Source: Cupriavidus sp. EM10 (lineage in GTDB: Bacteria > Pseudomonadota > Gammaproteobacteria > Burkholderiales > Burkholderiaceae). From it: a stretch of 64,000 nt of DNA. The stretch spans positions 1-64,000 of the forward strand of contig NZ_CP076060.1 in assembly GCF_018729255.1 (NCBI RefSeq), given 5' to 3'. The notes below the pieces were generated by a model that saw only the letters and a list, made by a program, of their open reading frames with translations, was not told the origin of the DNA and did no database searches. Below are positions 41,458 to 50,922 of the stretch, in pieces. A program made the translations under genes and the position numbers. The first letter of the stretch is position 1. Each line of letters starts with the position of its first letter.

Positions 41458-41622
41458 TACGCCCGGCGGCCGGCGCCCGTCCGGCCGCTTGCAGGCCGCT
41501 TGCCGGCCGCTGTCTGGTCGTTTCGCGCGCTTTCATCGAATCTTGATAAACATCAACTAAGAACACTGCGCTTCTGAGTACTTTCGCCGCTTAAAAACAA
41601 TCACAAGCGGAAGAGGGCGTTC

Positions 41623-42408
41623 ATGAGCAAGGTGCTTTACGAATCCGACGGGCACGTCTGCCTGGCCTTTACGGACCTGGTAGACGATTCTCACGGCGAA
41701 GCGGTCCAGAGCAACCAGTTCCTGGTGGTCGACCACGGCCACGCGGCGCTGATCGATCCCGGCGGCCAGATGACGTACAGCGAGCTGTACATGACCATCA
41801 GCCGCTATTTCCCGCCCAAGCAGCTCGACTATGTGCTGGCGTCGCATGCCGATCCCGACATCGTGGCGTCGGTGGGGCGCTGGCTGACGTCGTCGGACAG
41901 CCGCGTGCTGATTTCCGAGGTCTGGGCCCGCTTCCTGCCGCACTTCTGCCAGACCGGCAAGACGGCCGGCCGCATCGTGCCGATTCCCGATGCGGGGATG
42001 ATCGTGCCGCTTGGCCAGTCGTCGATCATGGCCGTGCCGGCCCACTTCCTGCACTCCGAAGGCAATTTCCAGTTCTACGATCCGGTCAGCAAGATCCTGT
42101 TCTCGGGCGATCTTGGCGCGTCGATGACGTCGTCGGGCGAAGCCTGCGGGGAGGTGAGCAACTTCGACGCCCACGCCGCCCGCATGCTCGCCTTCCATCG
42201 CCGCTACATGAGTGGCAATCGCGCCTGCCGGCTGTGGGCCGCCATGGCGCGCACGCTGGATATCGAGCGGATCGTGCCCCAGCACGGGCCGTCGTTCCGC
42301 GGGCGCGAGATGGTGGCGCGGTTCATCAACTGGGTCGATCAGCTTCAGTGCGGGCTGGACCTAATCGACGCCAATCACTATCGCGTGCCCACGCAGATCA
42401 TGCGCTAG
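41623..42408 (+). CDS. Metallo-beta-lactamase-fold protein of the ODP (oxygen-binding diiron) type
   Basis: 261 residues resembling the diiron domain of flavodiiron proteins and the ODP sensors. LASHADPDIVASVGRW carries the HxDxD-like motif, PAHFLHSEGNFQFYD the next ligands, LFSGDLGAS the bridging Asp, and IVPQHGPSF the last His. There is no fused flavodoxin or GGDEF domain. Oxygen binding or reduction is a likely role by family; no partner flavoprotein is nearby. GGAAGAGGGCGTTC precedes the ATG. The frame is intact. Confidence 0.82.
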   Translation: MSKVLYESDGHVCLAFTDLVDDSHGEAVQSNQFLVVDHGHAALIDPGGQMTYSELYMTISRYFPPKQLDYVLASHADPDIVASVGRWLTSSDSRVLISEVWARFLPHFCQTGKTAGRIVPIPDAGMIVPLGQSSIMAVPAHFLHSEGNFQFYDPVSKILFSGDLGASMTSSGEACGEVSNFDAHAARMLAFHRRYMSGNRACRLWAAMARTLDIERIVPQHGPSFRGREMVARFINWVDQLQCGLDLIDANHYRVPTQIMR

Positions 42409-42435
42409 CCCCGGCATGCGGGTCCGAATCAGGAA

Positions 42436-43062
42436 TCAGTCGCGCACGAGGCCCTCGGCGCGCATGGCGGCCTGCACGGCCGGCCGGGCGGCCACGCGGG
42501 ACAGGTATTCCTGCAGTTTCGGGTACGCGTCCAGCGACAGGTGCAGCAGCCGGGCCCAGCCGACGATGGTGAAGCAGTACGCATCGGCCACGCTGAACTG
42601 GCTGCCCAGCAGGTAGTCGCGCGACGCCAGATGGCTGTTCAGCTCCGCAAAGCGCTTGTGCAGCTTGGCCTTGCAGGCCTCGGCGGTGCTGGGGTCGGTT
42701 TCCTTGTGCCACAGCCACGGGCTGAACACCTTGTGCAGCTCGGTCGAGATCAGCGTCAGCCAGCCCACGGCCTCCAGCCGGCCCGGCGTGCCCGGCGCCG
42801 GCAGCAGATGGCGCTCGGGCACCTGGTCGGCGACGAACTGGAGCAGGGCGGATGCCTCGCTGTGGCGCGACCCGTCGTCGAGTTGCAGCAGCGGAACGTA
42901 GCCGCGCGGGTGGATGGCGTAGTAGTCGTTGGTGCCGTTCTCGGGCTCGGCCAGCGTGTGGTGGATCAGGTCGACGCGGGCCAGCGTGACGGGCAGGCCG
43001 GCCTCGCGCAGCGCGATATGGACGGCCATCGAGCATGCGGCGGGCGAGTAGTAGAGCTTCAT
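42436..43062 (-). CDS. gstA: Glutathione S-transferase, GstA/beta-class type
   Basis: A 208-residue cytosolic glutathione transferase. The N-terminal thioredoxin-like domain starts MKLYYSPAACSMAVHIALRE, where the Cys-Ser at positions 10-11 is typical of beta-class enzymes; PLLQLDDGSRHSEASALLQF includes the glutathione-binding E-S pair. The C-terminal helical domain has LLGSQFSVADAYCFTIVGW with the conserved N-cap/Asp. It is transcribed on the minus strand, opposite to both neighbours. Confidence 0.9.
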   Translation of the reverse strand: MKLYYSPAACSMAVHIALREAGLPVTLARVDLIHHTLAEPENGTNDYYAIHPRGYVPLLQLDDGSRHSEASALLQFVADQVPERHLLPAPGTPGRLEAVGWLTLISTELHKVFSPWLWHKETDPSTAEACKAKLHKRFAELNSHLASRDYLLGSQFSVADAYCFTIVGWARLLHLSLDAYPKLQEYLSRVAARPAVQAAMRAEGLVRD

Positions 43063-43293
43063 GGGGTTCCTTGAGGGATGGGACACGGCGCGGGGTGCGG
43101 CGTGCGGTGAAGCCAGTCTAGGCAGCGGGCGCCGCCCCCACAATGCGTGGCGATGCACAGCGGGTATGCAAAGATGCATGGGCTGCATGGTGTGGCCGAT
43201 GGAAGCCGGGGGAGGGCTGGGCTTTCACGGCTGCACGTGCCCTGCTGGCTTGCGATATGCTCGCGAGGCTGACCTGACCCCCGAGGAGACAAG

Positions 43294-44142
43294 ATGAAGC
43301 TAGTGCGCGTAGGAAACCCCGGAAGCGAGCGTCCGGGCCTGGTTGACCGTGACGGCCGCGTGCGCGACCTGTCCGGCGTGATCGGCAATATCGGGCCCGG
43401 CGAACTGGCCCCGGCGGCGCTGGCCAGACTGGCGGCGATCGACCCGTCCACGCTGCCCGTGGTGGAGGACCAGCGCCATGGCGTGCCCTGGACTGGCATC
43501 GGCAAGATCATCGCCATCGGCCTGAACTACGCCGACCACGCCGCCGAGGCCGGCATGCCGCTGCCGGCAGAACCCATCGTGTTCCTGAAAGCGAATACGT
43601 CGCTGAACGGCCCGAACGACGCCGTGATGCTGCCGTTCGAGTCGCAGAAGTCCGACTGGGAGGTGGAACTGGGCGTGGTCATCGGCACCACGGCGCGCAA
43701 TGTGTCGAAGGCCCAGGCGCTGGAGCACGTGGCCGGCTACTGCGTGGTGAACGATGTGTCAGAGCGCGAATTCCAGCTGGAACGCGGCGGCACGTGGGAC
43801 AAGGGCAAGGGCTGCGACACGTTCTGCCCGGTGGGCCCGTGGCTGGTGACCCGCGACGAGGTGCCCGACGCCCAGAAGCTGGGCATGTGGCTGGACGTCA
43901 ACGGCGAGCGCATGCAGAAGGGCAGCACCGCGACGATGGTCTTCGACGTGGCCACCGTGGTCAGCTACGTGAGCCGCTTCATGACGCTGGAACCCGGCGA
44001 CCTGATCGCCACCGGAACGCCGCCCGGCGTGGGCATGGGCTTCAAGCCGCCGCGCTACCTGAAGGCCGGCGATGTGATGCAACTGGGCATCCAGGGCCTG
44101 GGCGAACAGCGCCAGAAAGTGGTGGCGTACAGCGAGCGTTAG
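43294..44142 (+). CDS. Fumarylacetoacetate-hydrolase-family protein
   Basis: 282 residues of the FAH superfamily, which hydrolyse C-C bonds in 2,4-diketo acids using a divalent metal. The typical elements are KIIAIGLNYADHAAEAG, PIVFLKANTSLNGPND, SDWEVELGVVIG (metal-binding Glu) and LIATGTPPGVGMGF. The closest subgroup by feel is ureidoglycolate lyase / 2,4-diketo-3-deoxy-L-fuconate hydrolase, but substrate cannot be decided from sequence alone. GAGGAGACAAG precedes the ATG. The frame is intact. Confidence 0.87.
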   Translation: MKLVRVGNPGSERPGLVDRDGRVRDLSGVIGNIGPGELAPAALARLAAIDPSTLPVVEDQRHGVPWTGIGKIIAIGLNYADHAAEAGMPLPAEPIVFLKANTSLNGPNDAVMLPFESQKSDWEVELGVVIGTTARNVSKAQALEHVAGYCVVNDVSEREFQLERGGTWDKGKGCDTFCPVGPWLVTRDEVPDAQKLGMWLDVNGERMQKGSTATMVFDVATVVSYVSRFMTLEPGDLIATGTPPGVGMGFKPPRYLKAGDVMQLGIQGLGEQRQKVVAYSER

Positions 44143-44366
44143 ATTCTGCGATGTGAAATGCGCGGGGCGAACTCGTGGCTCCACGAGGTTCCCCGCTGAA
44201 ACATGGTCTTGCAAACCGTCGCGTTTTCAAACAAAGCGTCCGTTAAGGGCAACAGTTTTGGCACGATTTGGGGCGCTTTCGCACGAAATCGGCATTCGGG
44301 GTTTTACCTCTTGGGGGTGCGTGAAATACTGTTCCTACATGATGTCTGCCAAACAAGAGCAATGCC

Positions 44367-45614
44367 ATGTCTGAACACGCCCCCGAAATCGAGTCGATAT
44401 TGAAGACCGTCTCGGTCAGTCTTGCCAAGACCGGTCCCACTCGCACCTTCTGCACCCTGCATGACACGCTCGACTCGCGTGACGAACTGCAGGACATCCG
44501 CCGCAGCATCCACCAGCATCCCGAACTCGCCTTCAACGAAGTGCGCACCGCCGAGCTTGTCGCCAGCAAGCTCGAAGGTTGGGGCTTCGCCGTGACGCGC
44601 GGCGTGGGTGGCACCGGTGTCGTGGCCACGCTGCGTTCCGGCAGCGGCAAGCGCAGCGTCGGCATTCGTGCCGACATGGACGCGCTGCCGATCCACGAAC
44701 GCACCGGCCTGCCGTACGCCAGCGTGAACGAGGGCAGGATGCACGCCTGCGGGCACGACGGCCACACCACCGTGCTGCTGGGTGCCGCGCGGCAGCTGGC
44801 GCGCACGCGGCACTTCAACGGTACCGTCCACCTGATCTTCCAGCCCGCCGAGGAAATCGGCGCGGGCGGCGGCGCCGAACGCATGCTGGCCGATGGCCTG
44901 TTCGAGCGCTTCCCGTGCGATGCCATCTTCGGCCTGCACAATCACCCCGGCGTGGAAGCGGGCACGTTCATGTTCCGCGCGGGGCCGTTCATGGCCGCGT
45001 GCGACACGGTGACGGTCACCATCCGCGGCAAGGGCGGCCACGCGGCGCGTCCGCACCAGTCGATCGACCCGATCCTGGTGGCCGGCAGCCTGGTGATGGC
45101 GCTGCAGTCCATCGTGGCGCGCAACGTCGACCCGAACGAGACCGCCGTGGTCACCATCGGCACGCTGCACGCTGGCCATGCACCGAACGTGATCCCCGAC
45201 AGCGCGCGCATGGAAATCAGCGTGCGGTCGTTCAACCCCGAGGTGCGGGCGTCGATGGAAGCACGCATCCGCCAACTGGTGACGGCGCATGCCGAAGGCT
45301 ATGGCGCCACGGCCGACATCGACTATGTGCGCGGCTACCCGGTGCTGGTGAACAGCGAGGCCGAGACCGAGTTCGCCCGGCAGGTGGCCGAGGAACTGGT
45401 GGGCCCGGAGCGCGCGATCGCCAACTTCCATCGCATTGCCGGCAGCGAGGACTTCGCGTATTTCCTGCAGCAGCGCCCCGGCTGCTTCGTGCGGATGGGC
45501 AACGGCGCCAACCAGCCGCTGCTGCACAACGCCGGCTACGACTTCAACGACGACAACCTGACCGTCGGCGCGGCGTACTGGACGCGGCTGGTGGAACGCT
45601 ATCTGGCGGAATAA
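44367..45614 (+). CDS. M20D-family amidohydrolase (hippurate hydrolase-like)
   Basis: 415 residues, a zinc- or cobalt-dependent aminoacylase/carboxypeptidase. Metal ligands lie in RMHACGHDGHTTVLL, LIFQPAEEIGAGG and the C-terminal GSEDFAYFLQ; the lid domain has GKGGHAARPHQSIDPI. It removes acyl groups from N-acyl amino acids; hippurate is the family's common substrate but is not proven here. The first ~30 residues (to FCTLHDTL) precede the usual start of the domain, so a later start is possible. The frame is intact. Confidence 0.88.
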   Translation: MSEHAPEIESILKTVSVSLAKTGPTRTFCTLHDTLDSRDELQDIRRSIHQHPELAFNEVRTAELVASKLEGWGFAVTRGVGGTGVVATLRSGSGKRSVGIRADMDALPIHERTGLPYASVNEGRMHACGHDGHTTVLLGAARQLARTRHFNGTVHLIFQPAEEIGAGGGAERMLADGLFERFPCDAIFGLHNHPGVEAGTFMFRAGPFMAACDTVTVTIRGKGGHAARPHQSIDPILVAGSLVMALQSIVARNVDPNETAVVTIGTLHAGHAPNVIPDSARMEISVRSFNPEVRASMEARIRQLVTAHAEGYGATADIDYVRGYPVLVNSEAETEFARQVAEELVGPERAIANFHRIAGSEDFAYFLQQRPGCFVRMGNGANQPLLHNAGYDFNDDNLTVGAAYWTRLVERYLAE

Positions 45615-45661
45615 CCATCTGATATCGACCGGCCGGCTCAGCGCCGGCAGGGCAGGCCGGG

Positions 45662-46606
45662 TCACTTGAAGAAGGCGCTCGGCGGCACGCCAAACTGCCG
45701 CCGGAACATCGTCGCGAACGCGCTCGGGCTCTCGTAGCCCATGTCCAGCGCCACATCCACCACCTTGTCGCCCGCCGCCAGGCGCTCCAGCGCGGCCAGC
45801 AGCCGCGCCTGCTGGCGCCACTGGCCAAAGGTCATCCCCGTTTCGCGAGCAAAACGCCGCTGGATCGTCTTCGGATCCAGGCCCAGGCGCGTGCCCCAGT
45901 CGGCCAGTGTCAGGTCGGTATCGGGCTCGGCCACGATCTGGTCGCAGATCGTGCGCAGGTCCGCATTGGCAGGGCTTGGCAGGTGCAGCGGCAGCGTCGG
46001 CACCAGCTTCACTTCATCGAGCAGCAGCCGCATCAGGCGGCCATCGCGCGAATCCATCTCATAGAGCGGCGGCACGTCGATGGCGGCCAGGATCAGTTCG
46101 CGCAGCAGCGGGGAAATGCCCAGGACGGTACATTGCGTGGGCAGGTCGGGCGCCGCATCGGGGCGGATATAGGCGGTGCGCATCTGCACGCGGCCCACCA
46201 TGCGGATCCAGTGCGTGGTGCCGCCGGGCATCCACATGCCGCGCGTGGGCGGCACGGTCCATTGGCCTTCGGCGGTGGAAACCACCATCACGCCATGCAT
46301 CGCATGGATCAGCTGGGCGTGCGGGTGCTGGTGGCGCTTGGTGACGTGGCCCGGCACGTAGTCGGCGGCCATCGCCGTGACCGGCATCGGGCTACGGTCG
46401 TACTGGACGTAGGCGGGACGCTCGGCATAGGTGTCGGCGCGGGCGTCCATGGCGGGGTCGCGCGGCGCGTCGGGGGGCAGGGGTTTGCTGCCCGGGGCGT
46501 CGCGGTCGACCCAGGCGACCCGGGGTGCGGGCGACCCCGTGGCGTTGGCCGATCCCACGGATTCGGACGGCTTGCGGCGTTGCGGCGGTCGCTGGGTACC
46601 CGGCAT
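45662..46606 (-). CDS. AraC-family transcriptional regulator
   Basis: 314 residues. A disordered Pro/Arg-rich N-terminal ~60 residues precedes a cupin-like sensory domain (KRHQHPHAQLIHAMHGVMVV) and a C-terminal double HTH: LTLADWGTRLGLDPKTIQRRF and KVVDVALDMGYESPSAFATMFRRQFG, the AraC signature. It is divergent from the Fsr-type transporter gene, whose start is 141 bp away, so it probably controls that gene. The N-terminal extension may mean that the true start is later. Confidence 0.88.
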   Translation of the reverse strand: MPGTQRPPQRRKPSESVGSANATGSPAPRVAWVDRDAPGSKPLPPDAPRDPAMDARADTYAERPAYVQYDRSPMPVTAMAADYVPGHVTKRHQHPHAQLIHAMHGVMVVSTAEGQWTVPPTRGMWMPGGTTHWIRMVGRVQMRTAYIRPDAAPDLPTQCTVLGISPLLRELILAAIDVPPLYEMDSRDGRLMRLLLDEVKLVPTLPLHLPSPANADLRTICDQIVAEPDTDLTLADWGTRLGLDPKTIQRRFARETGMTFGQWRQQARLLAALERLAAGDKVVDVALDMGYESPSAFATMFRRQFGVPPSAFFK

Positions 46607-46747
46607 GTCCTTTTCTCCAAGGTTGCGGCCTCATTCTCGCAGGACAGGCGCCGATTTGCCAATTAGCATCGTCACACTTCCCGAATGCCGTGCGAAATGG
46701 CGTGTGGAAGATTCCAGACAAGAGAACCGGCCAATGCGCCCCCGACC

Positions 46748-47965
46748 ATGAGCACAACCGTCAATTCCGCCGCTTCCCCGGCGCCTCGCCAGGAAGGCAC
46801 GCGCTTCCGCGTGCTGTACGCGATCAGTTTCGCGCACTTCCTCAACGACATGATCCAGTCGCTGATCCTGGCCATCTATCCGATGCTCAAGGGCGGCTTC
46901 AACCTGAGCTTTACGCAGATTGGCCTGCTGACGCTGACGTACCAGATCACCGCGTCGCTGCTGCAGCCCATCGTGGGCCTGTACACGGACAAGCATCCGA
47001 AGCCCCATTCGCTGGCCATCGGCATGGGCTTCACGCTGGGCGGCCTGCTGCTGCTGTCGGTGGCGCCCACCTATGGCGTGCTGCTGGTGGCGGCGGCGCT
47101 GGTGGGTACCGGCTCGTCGATCTTCCATCCGGAGTCGTCGCGCGTGGCGCGGCTGGCGTCGGGCGGCCAGCACGGCCTGGCCCAGTCGATCTTCCAGGTG
47201 GGCGGCAATGGCGGCAGCGCCATGGGCCCGCTGCTGGCCGCGTGGATCGTCCATACGCAGGGCAGCGTGGCGTGGTTCTCGCTGGCGGCGGTGCTGGCGA
47301 TTGCGGTGCTGTGGCAGATCGGCGGCTGGTACGGCCGGCATCTGGCCGAGCGCGCCGCCAAGAAGAAGGCCGCGGCCGGTGCAGTCCGCAAGCTGCCGAC
47401 GTCGACCGTGGTGCGCGCCATGACGGTGCTGCTGCTGCTGATTTTCTCGAAGTATTTCTACATGGCCAGCCTGAACACGTACTACACGTTCTACCTGATG
47501 GAGAAGTTCGGGCTGGAGCGCCAGACGTCTCAGGTGTACCTGTTCCTGTTCCTGTTCGCCGTGGCCGCGGGCACCATCCTGGGCGGCCCGATCGGTGACC
47601 GCATCGGTCGCAAGCGCGTAATCTGGGCGTCGATCCTGGGCGTGGCGCCGTTCACGCTGATGCTGCCGCACGCCAACCTGTTCTGGACGGCCGTGCTGAC
47701 GGTGATCATCGGCTTCATCCTGGCATCGGCGTTCTCGGCCATCCTGGTGTTCGCCCAGGAGCTGATCCCGGGCAAGGTAGGCATGGTGTCGGGCCTGTTC
47801 TTCGGCTTCGCGTTCGGCATGGGCGGCATCGGCGCCGCGGTGCTGGGCAAGCTGGCCGATGCGCATGGCATCGAATCGGTCTACCACCTCTGCGCCTACC
47901 TGCCGCTGCTGGGCCTGCTGGCGGTATTCCTGCCGGACCTGCGGGAGCGGGCGAAAGTCGCCTGA
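46748..47965 (+). CDS. fsr: Fosmidomycin-resistance-type (Fsr) MFS transporter
   Basis: A 405-residue, 12-helix inner-membrane MFS exporter resembling Fsr. LYAISFAHFLNDMIQSLIL and YPMLKGGFNLSFTQIGLL are characteristic of Fsr helix 1-2, followed by VGTGSSIFHPESSRVAR. A mid-loop AERAAKKKAAAG joins the two halves, and GGPIGDRIGRKRVIW is motif A of the second half. The ATG at 46748 is chosen because helix 1 follows at a normal distance. The divergent AraC gene is the likely regulator. Actual substrate unknown. Confidence 0.88.
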   Translation: MSTTVNSAASPAPRQEGTRFRVLYAISFAHFLNDMIQSLILAIYPMLKGGFNLSFTQIGLLTLTYQITASLLQPIVGLYTDKHPKPHSLAIGMGFTLGGLLLLSVAPTYGVLLVAAALVGTGSSIFHPESSRVARLASGGQHGLAQSIFQVGGNGGSAMGPLLAAWIVHTQGSVAWFSLAAVLAIAVLWQIGGWYGRHLAERAAKKKAAAGAVRKLPTSTVVRAMTVLLLLIFSKYFYMASLNTYYTFYLMEKFGLERQTSQVYLFLFLFAVAAGTILGGPIGDRIGRKRVIWASILGVAPFTLMLPHANLFWTAVLTVIIGFILASAFSAILVFAQELIPGKVGMVSGLFFGFAFGMGGIGAAVLGKLADAHGIESVYHLCAYLPLLGLLAVFLPDLRERAKVA

Positions 47966-47972
47966 TTGGTTT

Positions 47973-48003
47973 CTCCCCTCTCCCGCCAAACGGGAGAGGG
48001 GAG
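47973..48003 (+). repeat. REP-like palindrome (CCCCTCTCCCG type)
   Basis: Perfect 13-bp arms CTCCCCTCTCCCG/CGGGAGAGGGGAG with a 5-nt loop, between two convergent genes. Related palindromes occur near 57340, 62540 and 62610. Confidence 0.8.
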
Positions 48004-48028
48004 CAAAACCAAGGGGAGCAAAACCACC

Positions 48029-49330
48029 TTACTTCCCCGCCTTGTCCTGCGAAACATCCATGATCATGCGCGTCACCAGGTACAGGCGCGGCGTTACCGA
48101 GTTCAGGTCTACGTATTCGGCGTCGTTCGAATGGGCGCCGAAGCCGCGCAGCCCGAAGCGCTCGATCACCGGGGCCTTGGTGGCCGCTGCGGCAAACGCG
48201 GCGTCGGTGCCGCCGCCTTCGGCAGTGTCATACACCGCCAGCTTCTCGCCGATTTCCGCGTAGATGCCCTGGGCATGGGCGGCCAGCGCACGCGAGGCCG
48301 GCGTGACTTCCAGCGGCGGACGGCGGCGTTCGAACTTGACCTCGACCTTGGCGTCGGGAATCAGCTTTTTCTGCGTCCGCTCCTGCAGCGTCTTCTCCAG
48401 CCCGTCGTAGTCGGCGGTGCGCAGCACGCGCACGTCGGCCTGGGCGGTGGCCACGGCGGGAATCACGTTGCGGTTGGTGCCGGCCTGCGACAGCGTCCAG
48501 TTGACCTTGAGCCCGGTATCGGGATTCGACAGGTCGCGCATCTGCAGGATCTGGTGCGACATCTCGTACAGCGCGTTCCGTCCCAGCTCGGGCGAGCTGC
48601 CGGCGTGCGACGACTTGCCGTCCACCTTGAGCGCGATGGCCCCGATGCCGCTGGTGGCCAGCGACAGCCGGTCGCCAGTCACCCGCGTGGCCTCGCACGA
48701 GAACACGGCGTCCTGCTCGGCCCCCAGCTTGGTCATCATGGCGCGGGCGCCGGGCGAGCTGATTTCCTCGTCGCCGTTGATCAGCACGGTCAGCGTGCCG
48801 TAATCCTTGAAATTCATCTTCTGCAGGATCGCCACCGTGTGCAGGATCACGGCCACACCGTTCTTGTCGTCGGCGATGCCCAGGCCATAGGCCTTGTCGC
48901 CTTCCACGCGGAACGGCTGCTGGGCCAGCATGCCGCGCAGGTACACCGTGTCCATGTGGGCGATCAGCATGATCTTGCGCTTGCCCGTGCCCTTGAACGT
49001 GGCATGCACCATCTTGCCCACCTTCTCGGGCGTGTCCGCCATGCGGTAGATCTCGGTGGGCTCCACCAGCTTTGCGTCGCCGCCCATCGCGGCCAGCCGG
49101 CCGCGGATCAGGTTGGCGATGCGGTCCAGGCCCTCGATGTCCTTGCTGCCGGACTCGATCGACACCAGGTCCTTCATGGTGTTGATCAGGGCGGGCTTTT
49201 CCTGCTGGGCCAGCTGGTAGGCCGGCTCGACGGGCGCGGCGGCGGCTGCACCGGCGAACAGCGCGGCGGCCAGTGCCACGGAGGAAAGGATGACGGGACG
49301 ATGACGAAACACGGTGCGGGGGACGGACAC
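48029..49330 (-). CDS. M20-family metallopeptidase, exported (glutamate carboxypeptidase-like)
   Basis: 433 residues. A signal peptide (AVILSS-type hydrophobic core VILSSVALAAALFAGAAAAA) targets it to the periplasm. Metal sites are MLIAHMDTVY, LGIADDKNGVA, LINGDEEISSPG and the C-terminal GLRGFGAHSNDAEY; TSGIGAIALKVDGKSSHAGS is the dimer/lid segment. This pattern fits Cpg2-type carboxypeptidases that release C-terminal glutamate. GTG at 49330 is chosen because AGAGGAG lies 8 bp upstream and the signal peptide then starts normally; an ATG further upstream adds an unlikely extension. Confidence 0.87.
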   Translation of the reverse strand: MSVPRTVFRHRPVILSSVALAAALFAGAAAAAPVEPAYQLAQQEKPALINTMKDLVSIESGSKDIEGLDRIANLIRGRLAAMGGDAKLVEPTEIYRMADTPEKVGKMVHATFKGTGKRKIMLIAHMDTVYLRGMLAQQPFRVEGDKAYGLGIADDKNGVAVILHTVAILQKMNFKDYGTLTVLINGDEEISSPGARAMMTKLGAEQDAVFSCEATRVTGDRLSLATSGIGAIALKVDGKSSHAGSSPELGRNALYEMSHQILQMRDLSNPDTGLKVNWTLSQAGTNRNVIPAVATAQADVRVLRTADYDGLEKTLQERTQKKLIPDAKVEVKFERRRPPLEVTPASRALAAHAQGIYAEIGEKLAVYDTAEGGGTDAAFAAAATKAPVIERFGLRGFGAHSNDAEYVDLNSVTPRLYLVTRMIMDVSQDKAGK

Positions 49331-49435
49331 GAAACGACTCCTCTTTTCTTCCTGGTGGTGTGAAGCCCACATGTTGCGCGCGCAACGCGCACGGGTCCAG
49401 TACCCTGGCACCGGTTTTGCGGCATCATCTCGGTC

Positions 49436-49726
49436 ATGAAGTCCGCCGTGCCCCAGCCCTCAGCCCAGCTCCCTGCAGCACCCGCCATGTCTGCCCGTCC
49501 CGCCTGCGCCCACTGCCTTGCCCTGGCCGAAGATTCGCGCCGCCGCGAGCCGCATCCATGCCTGGCGCTGCGCAATACCGCGCCGCTGGTCAGCCAGAGC
49601 GCGGCCGGCGTGCCGTTCAGCATGATGTCGTTCACCTGCCGCGAATGCGGCACGGCCTGGCGGCTCTACGACCGCGCCAACGAACTGTTCGTGTCGTGGG
49701 TGCCCGAGCACCCGCTGGTGCGATAG
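49436..49726 (+). CDS. Small zinc-ribbon-like unknown protein
   Basis: Up to 96 residues with two Cys pairs: CAHC near residue 24 and CRECG near 69, which could together bind one zinc. The segment SMMSFTCRECGTAWRLYDR resembles short zinc-ribbon proteins of Burkholderiaceae. It may start at 49436 or at ATG 49487. It is divergent from the M20 gene and 148 bp upstream of the Bug-type gene. No function can be named. Confidence 0.55.
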   Translation: MKSAVPQPSAQLPAAPAMSARPACAHCLALAEDSRRREPHPCLALRNTAPLVSQSAAGVPFSMMSFTCRECGTAWRLYDRANELFVSWVPEHPLVR

Positions 49727-49873
49727 CCGCCCGCCCGACCAGGGCGACATAGCCGATCAGCTAAAATGGCGGCTGGCTGATATCGCCGACGCCTGCCGTC
49801 CGGCTGCCAGACGCTGTTCCCCACGCGCCGCCTTGGCGCCCATCCCACGTATTCCCGCTTCCGAAGCCCGACC

Positions 49874-50863
49874 ATGGCCGTTTTCCGCCTTTTGCCGCTG
49901 CGCGCCGCCTGCCTTGCCGTCACGCTGATGGCCTCCTCCGCCGCGCCCGCCCTTGCCGCCGACAACTATCCGAGCCGGCCGATCCGCATGATCGTGGCCT
50001 ATCCCACCGGCGGCATCAGCGATGCCGTAGCGCGGGCGCTGGGCGAAAAGCTGTCGGTGCAGATGGGTACGTCCGTGGTGGTGGAAAACAAGGCCGGCGC
50101 CGGTGGCAGCATCGGCATCGACGCCGTGGCCAAGGCCGCGCCCGATGGCTACACGCTGGGCTTTGCCTCGACCAGCCCGCTGACGCTCAACCCACACGTG
50201 GGCCGCGTCAACTACGATCCGCAGCGCGATGTGGCGCCGGTCATGAGCGTGATGTACTCGCCCGTGCTGGTGGTGGCCACGCCCAGCTTCACGGGCAAGA
50301 CGTTCCAGGACCTGATCGCGCAGTCGAAGGCCAAGCCGGGTTCGGTGCGATGGGCCACGTCGGGCCTGGGCACCGTGGGTCATGTGATGCTGGAGCAGAT
50401 CCGCTCGAAGTCCAAGGCCGATATCACGCTGATCCCGTATAAGGGCGCGGGCCAGCAGATGAACGACGCGCTGGGCGGCCAGTTCGAGGTGATGAGCACC
50501 AACGCCAGCCCCATGCTGACCCAGCACATGCAGGCCAACCGCCTGCGCGCCATTGCCGTGGGCGCGCCGAAGCGGCTCGACAGCCTGCCCAACGTGCCCA
50601 CCTTCGACGAACTTGGCTATCCGAAGGCCAACCTGACGTCGACGTTCGGCATCTTCGCACCGGGCAAGACGCCGGCGGCCATCGTCGAGAAGCTCAACGC
50701 CGAGCTCAACAAGGCGCTGGCCGAACCCGACGTGCGCGACCGCCTGCTGCGTGGCGGCGAGGTACCCACGGGCGGATCGGCGGCGCAGTTCGCCAAGGCC
50801 ATCCACGCCGAATCGCAGGAGAACGCCCGCATCGTCAAGGAAGCCGGCATCAAGGCGGACTGA
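49874..50863 (+). CDS. Bug/TctC-family periplasmic substrate-binding protein
   Basis: A 329-residue tripartite-tricarboxylate-transport binding protein. A signal peptide (ACLAVTLMASSAAPALAA) is followed by the family opening NYPSRPIRMIVAYPTGGISD, then VVENKAGAGGSIGID and DGYTLGFASTSPL, and PYKGAGQQMNDALGGQ near the middle. These proteins are greatly expanded in Cupriavidus, Bordetella and relatives. No TctA/TctB membrane genes are adjacent, the usual orphan state. Ligand unknown. Confidence 0.92.
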   Translation: MAVFRLLPLRAACLAVTLMASSAAPALAADNYPSRPIRMIVAYPTGGISDAVARALGEKLSVQMGTSVVVENKAGAGGSIGIDAVAKAAPDGYTLGFASTSPLTLNPHVGRVNYDPQRDVAPVMSVMYSPVLVVATPSFTGKTFQDLIAQSKAKPGSVRWATSGLGTVGHVMLEQIRSKSKADITLIPYKGAGQQMNDALGGQFEVMSTNASPMLTQHMQANRLRAIAVGAPKRLDSLPNVPTFDELGYPKANLTSTFGIFAPGKTPAAIVEKLNAELNKALAEPDVRDRLLRGGEVPTGGSAAQFAKAIHAESQENARIVKEAGIKAD

Positions 50864-50922
50864 GCGGGATAGCCGGACCTGGCGCGGGGCTCCCTGCGCC
50901 ATCGTATTTTCTTCAAGCCACA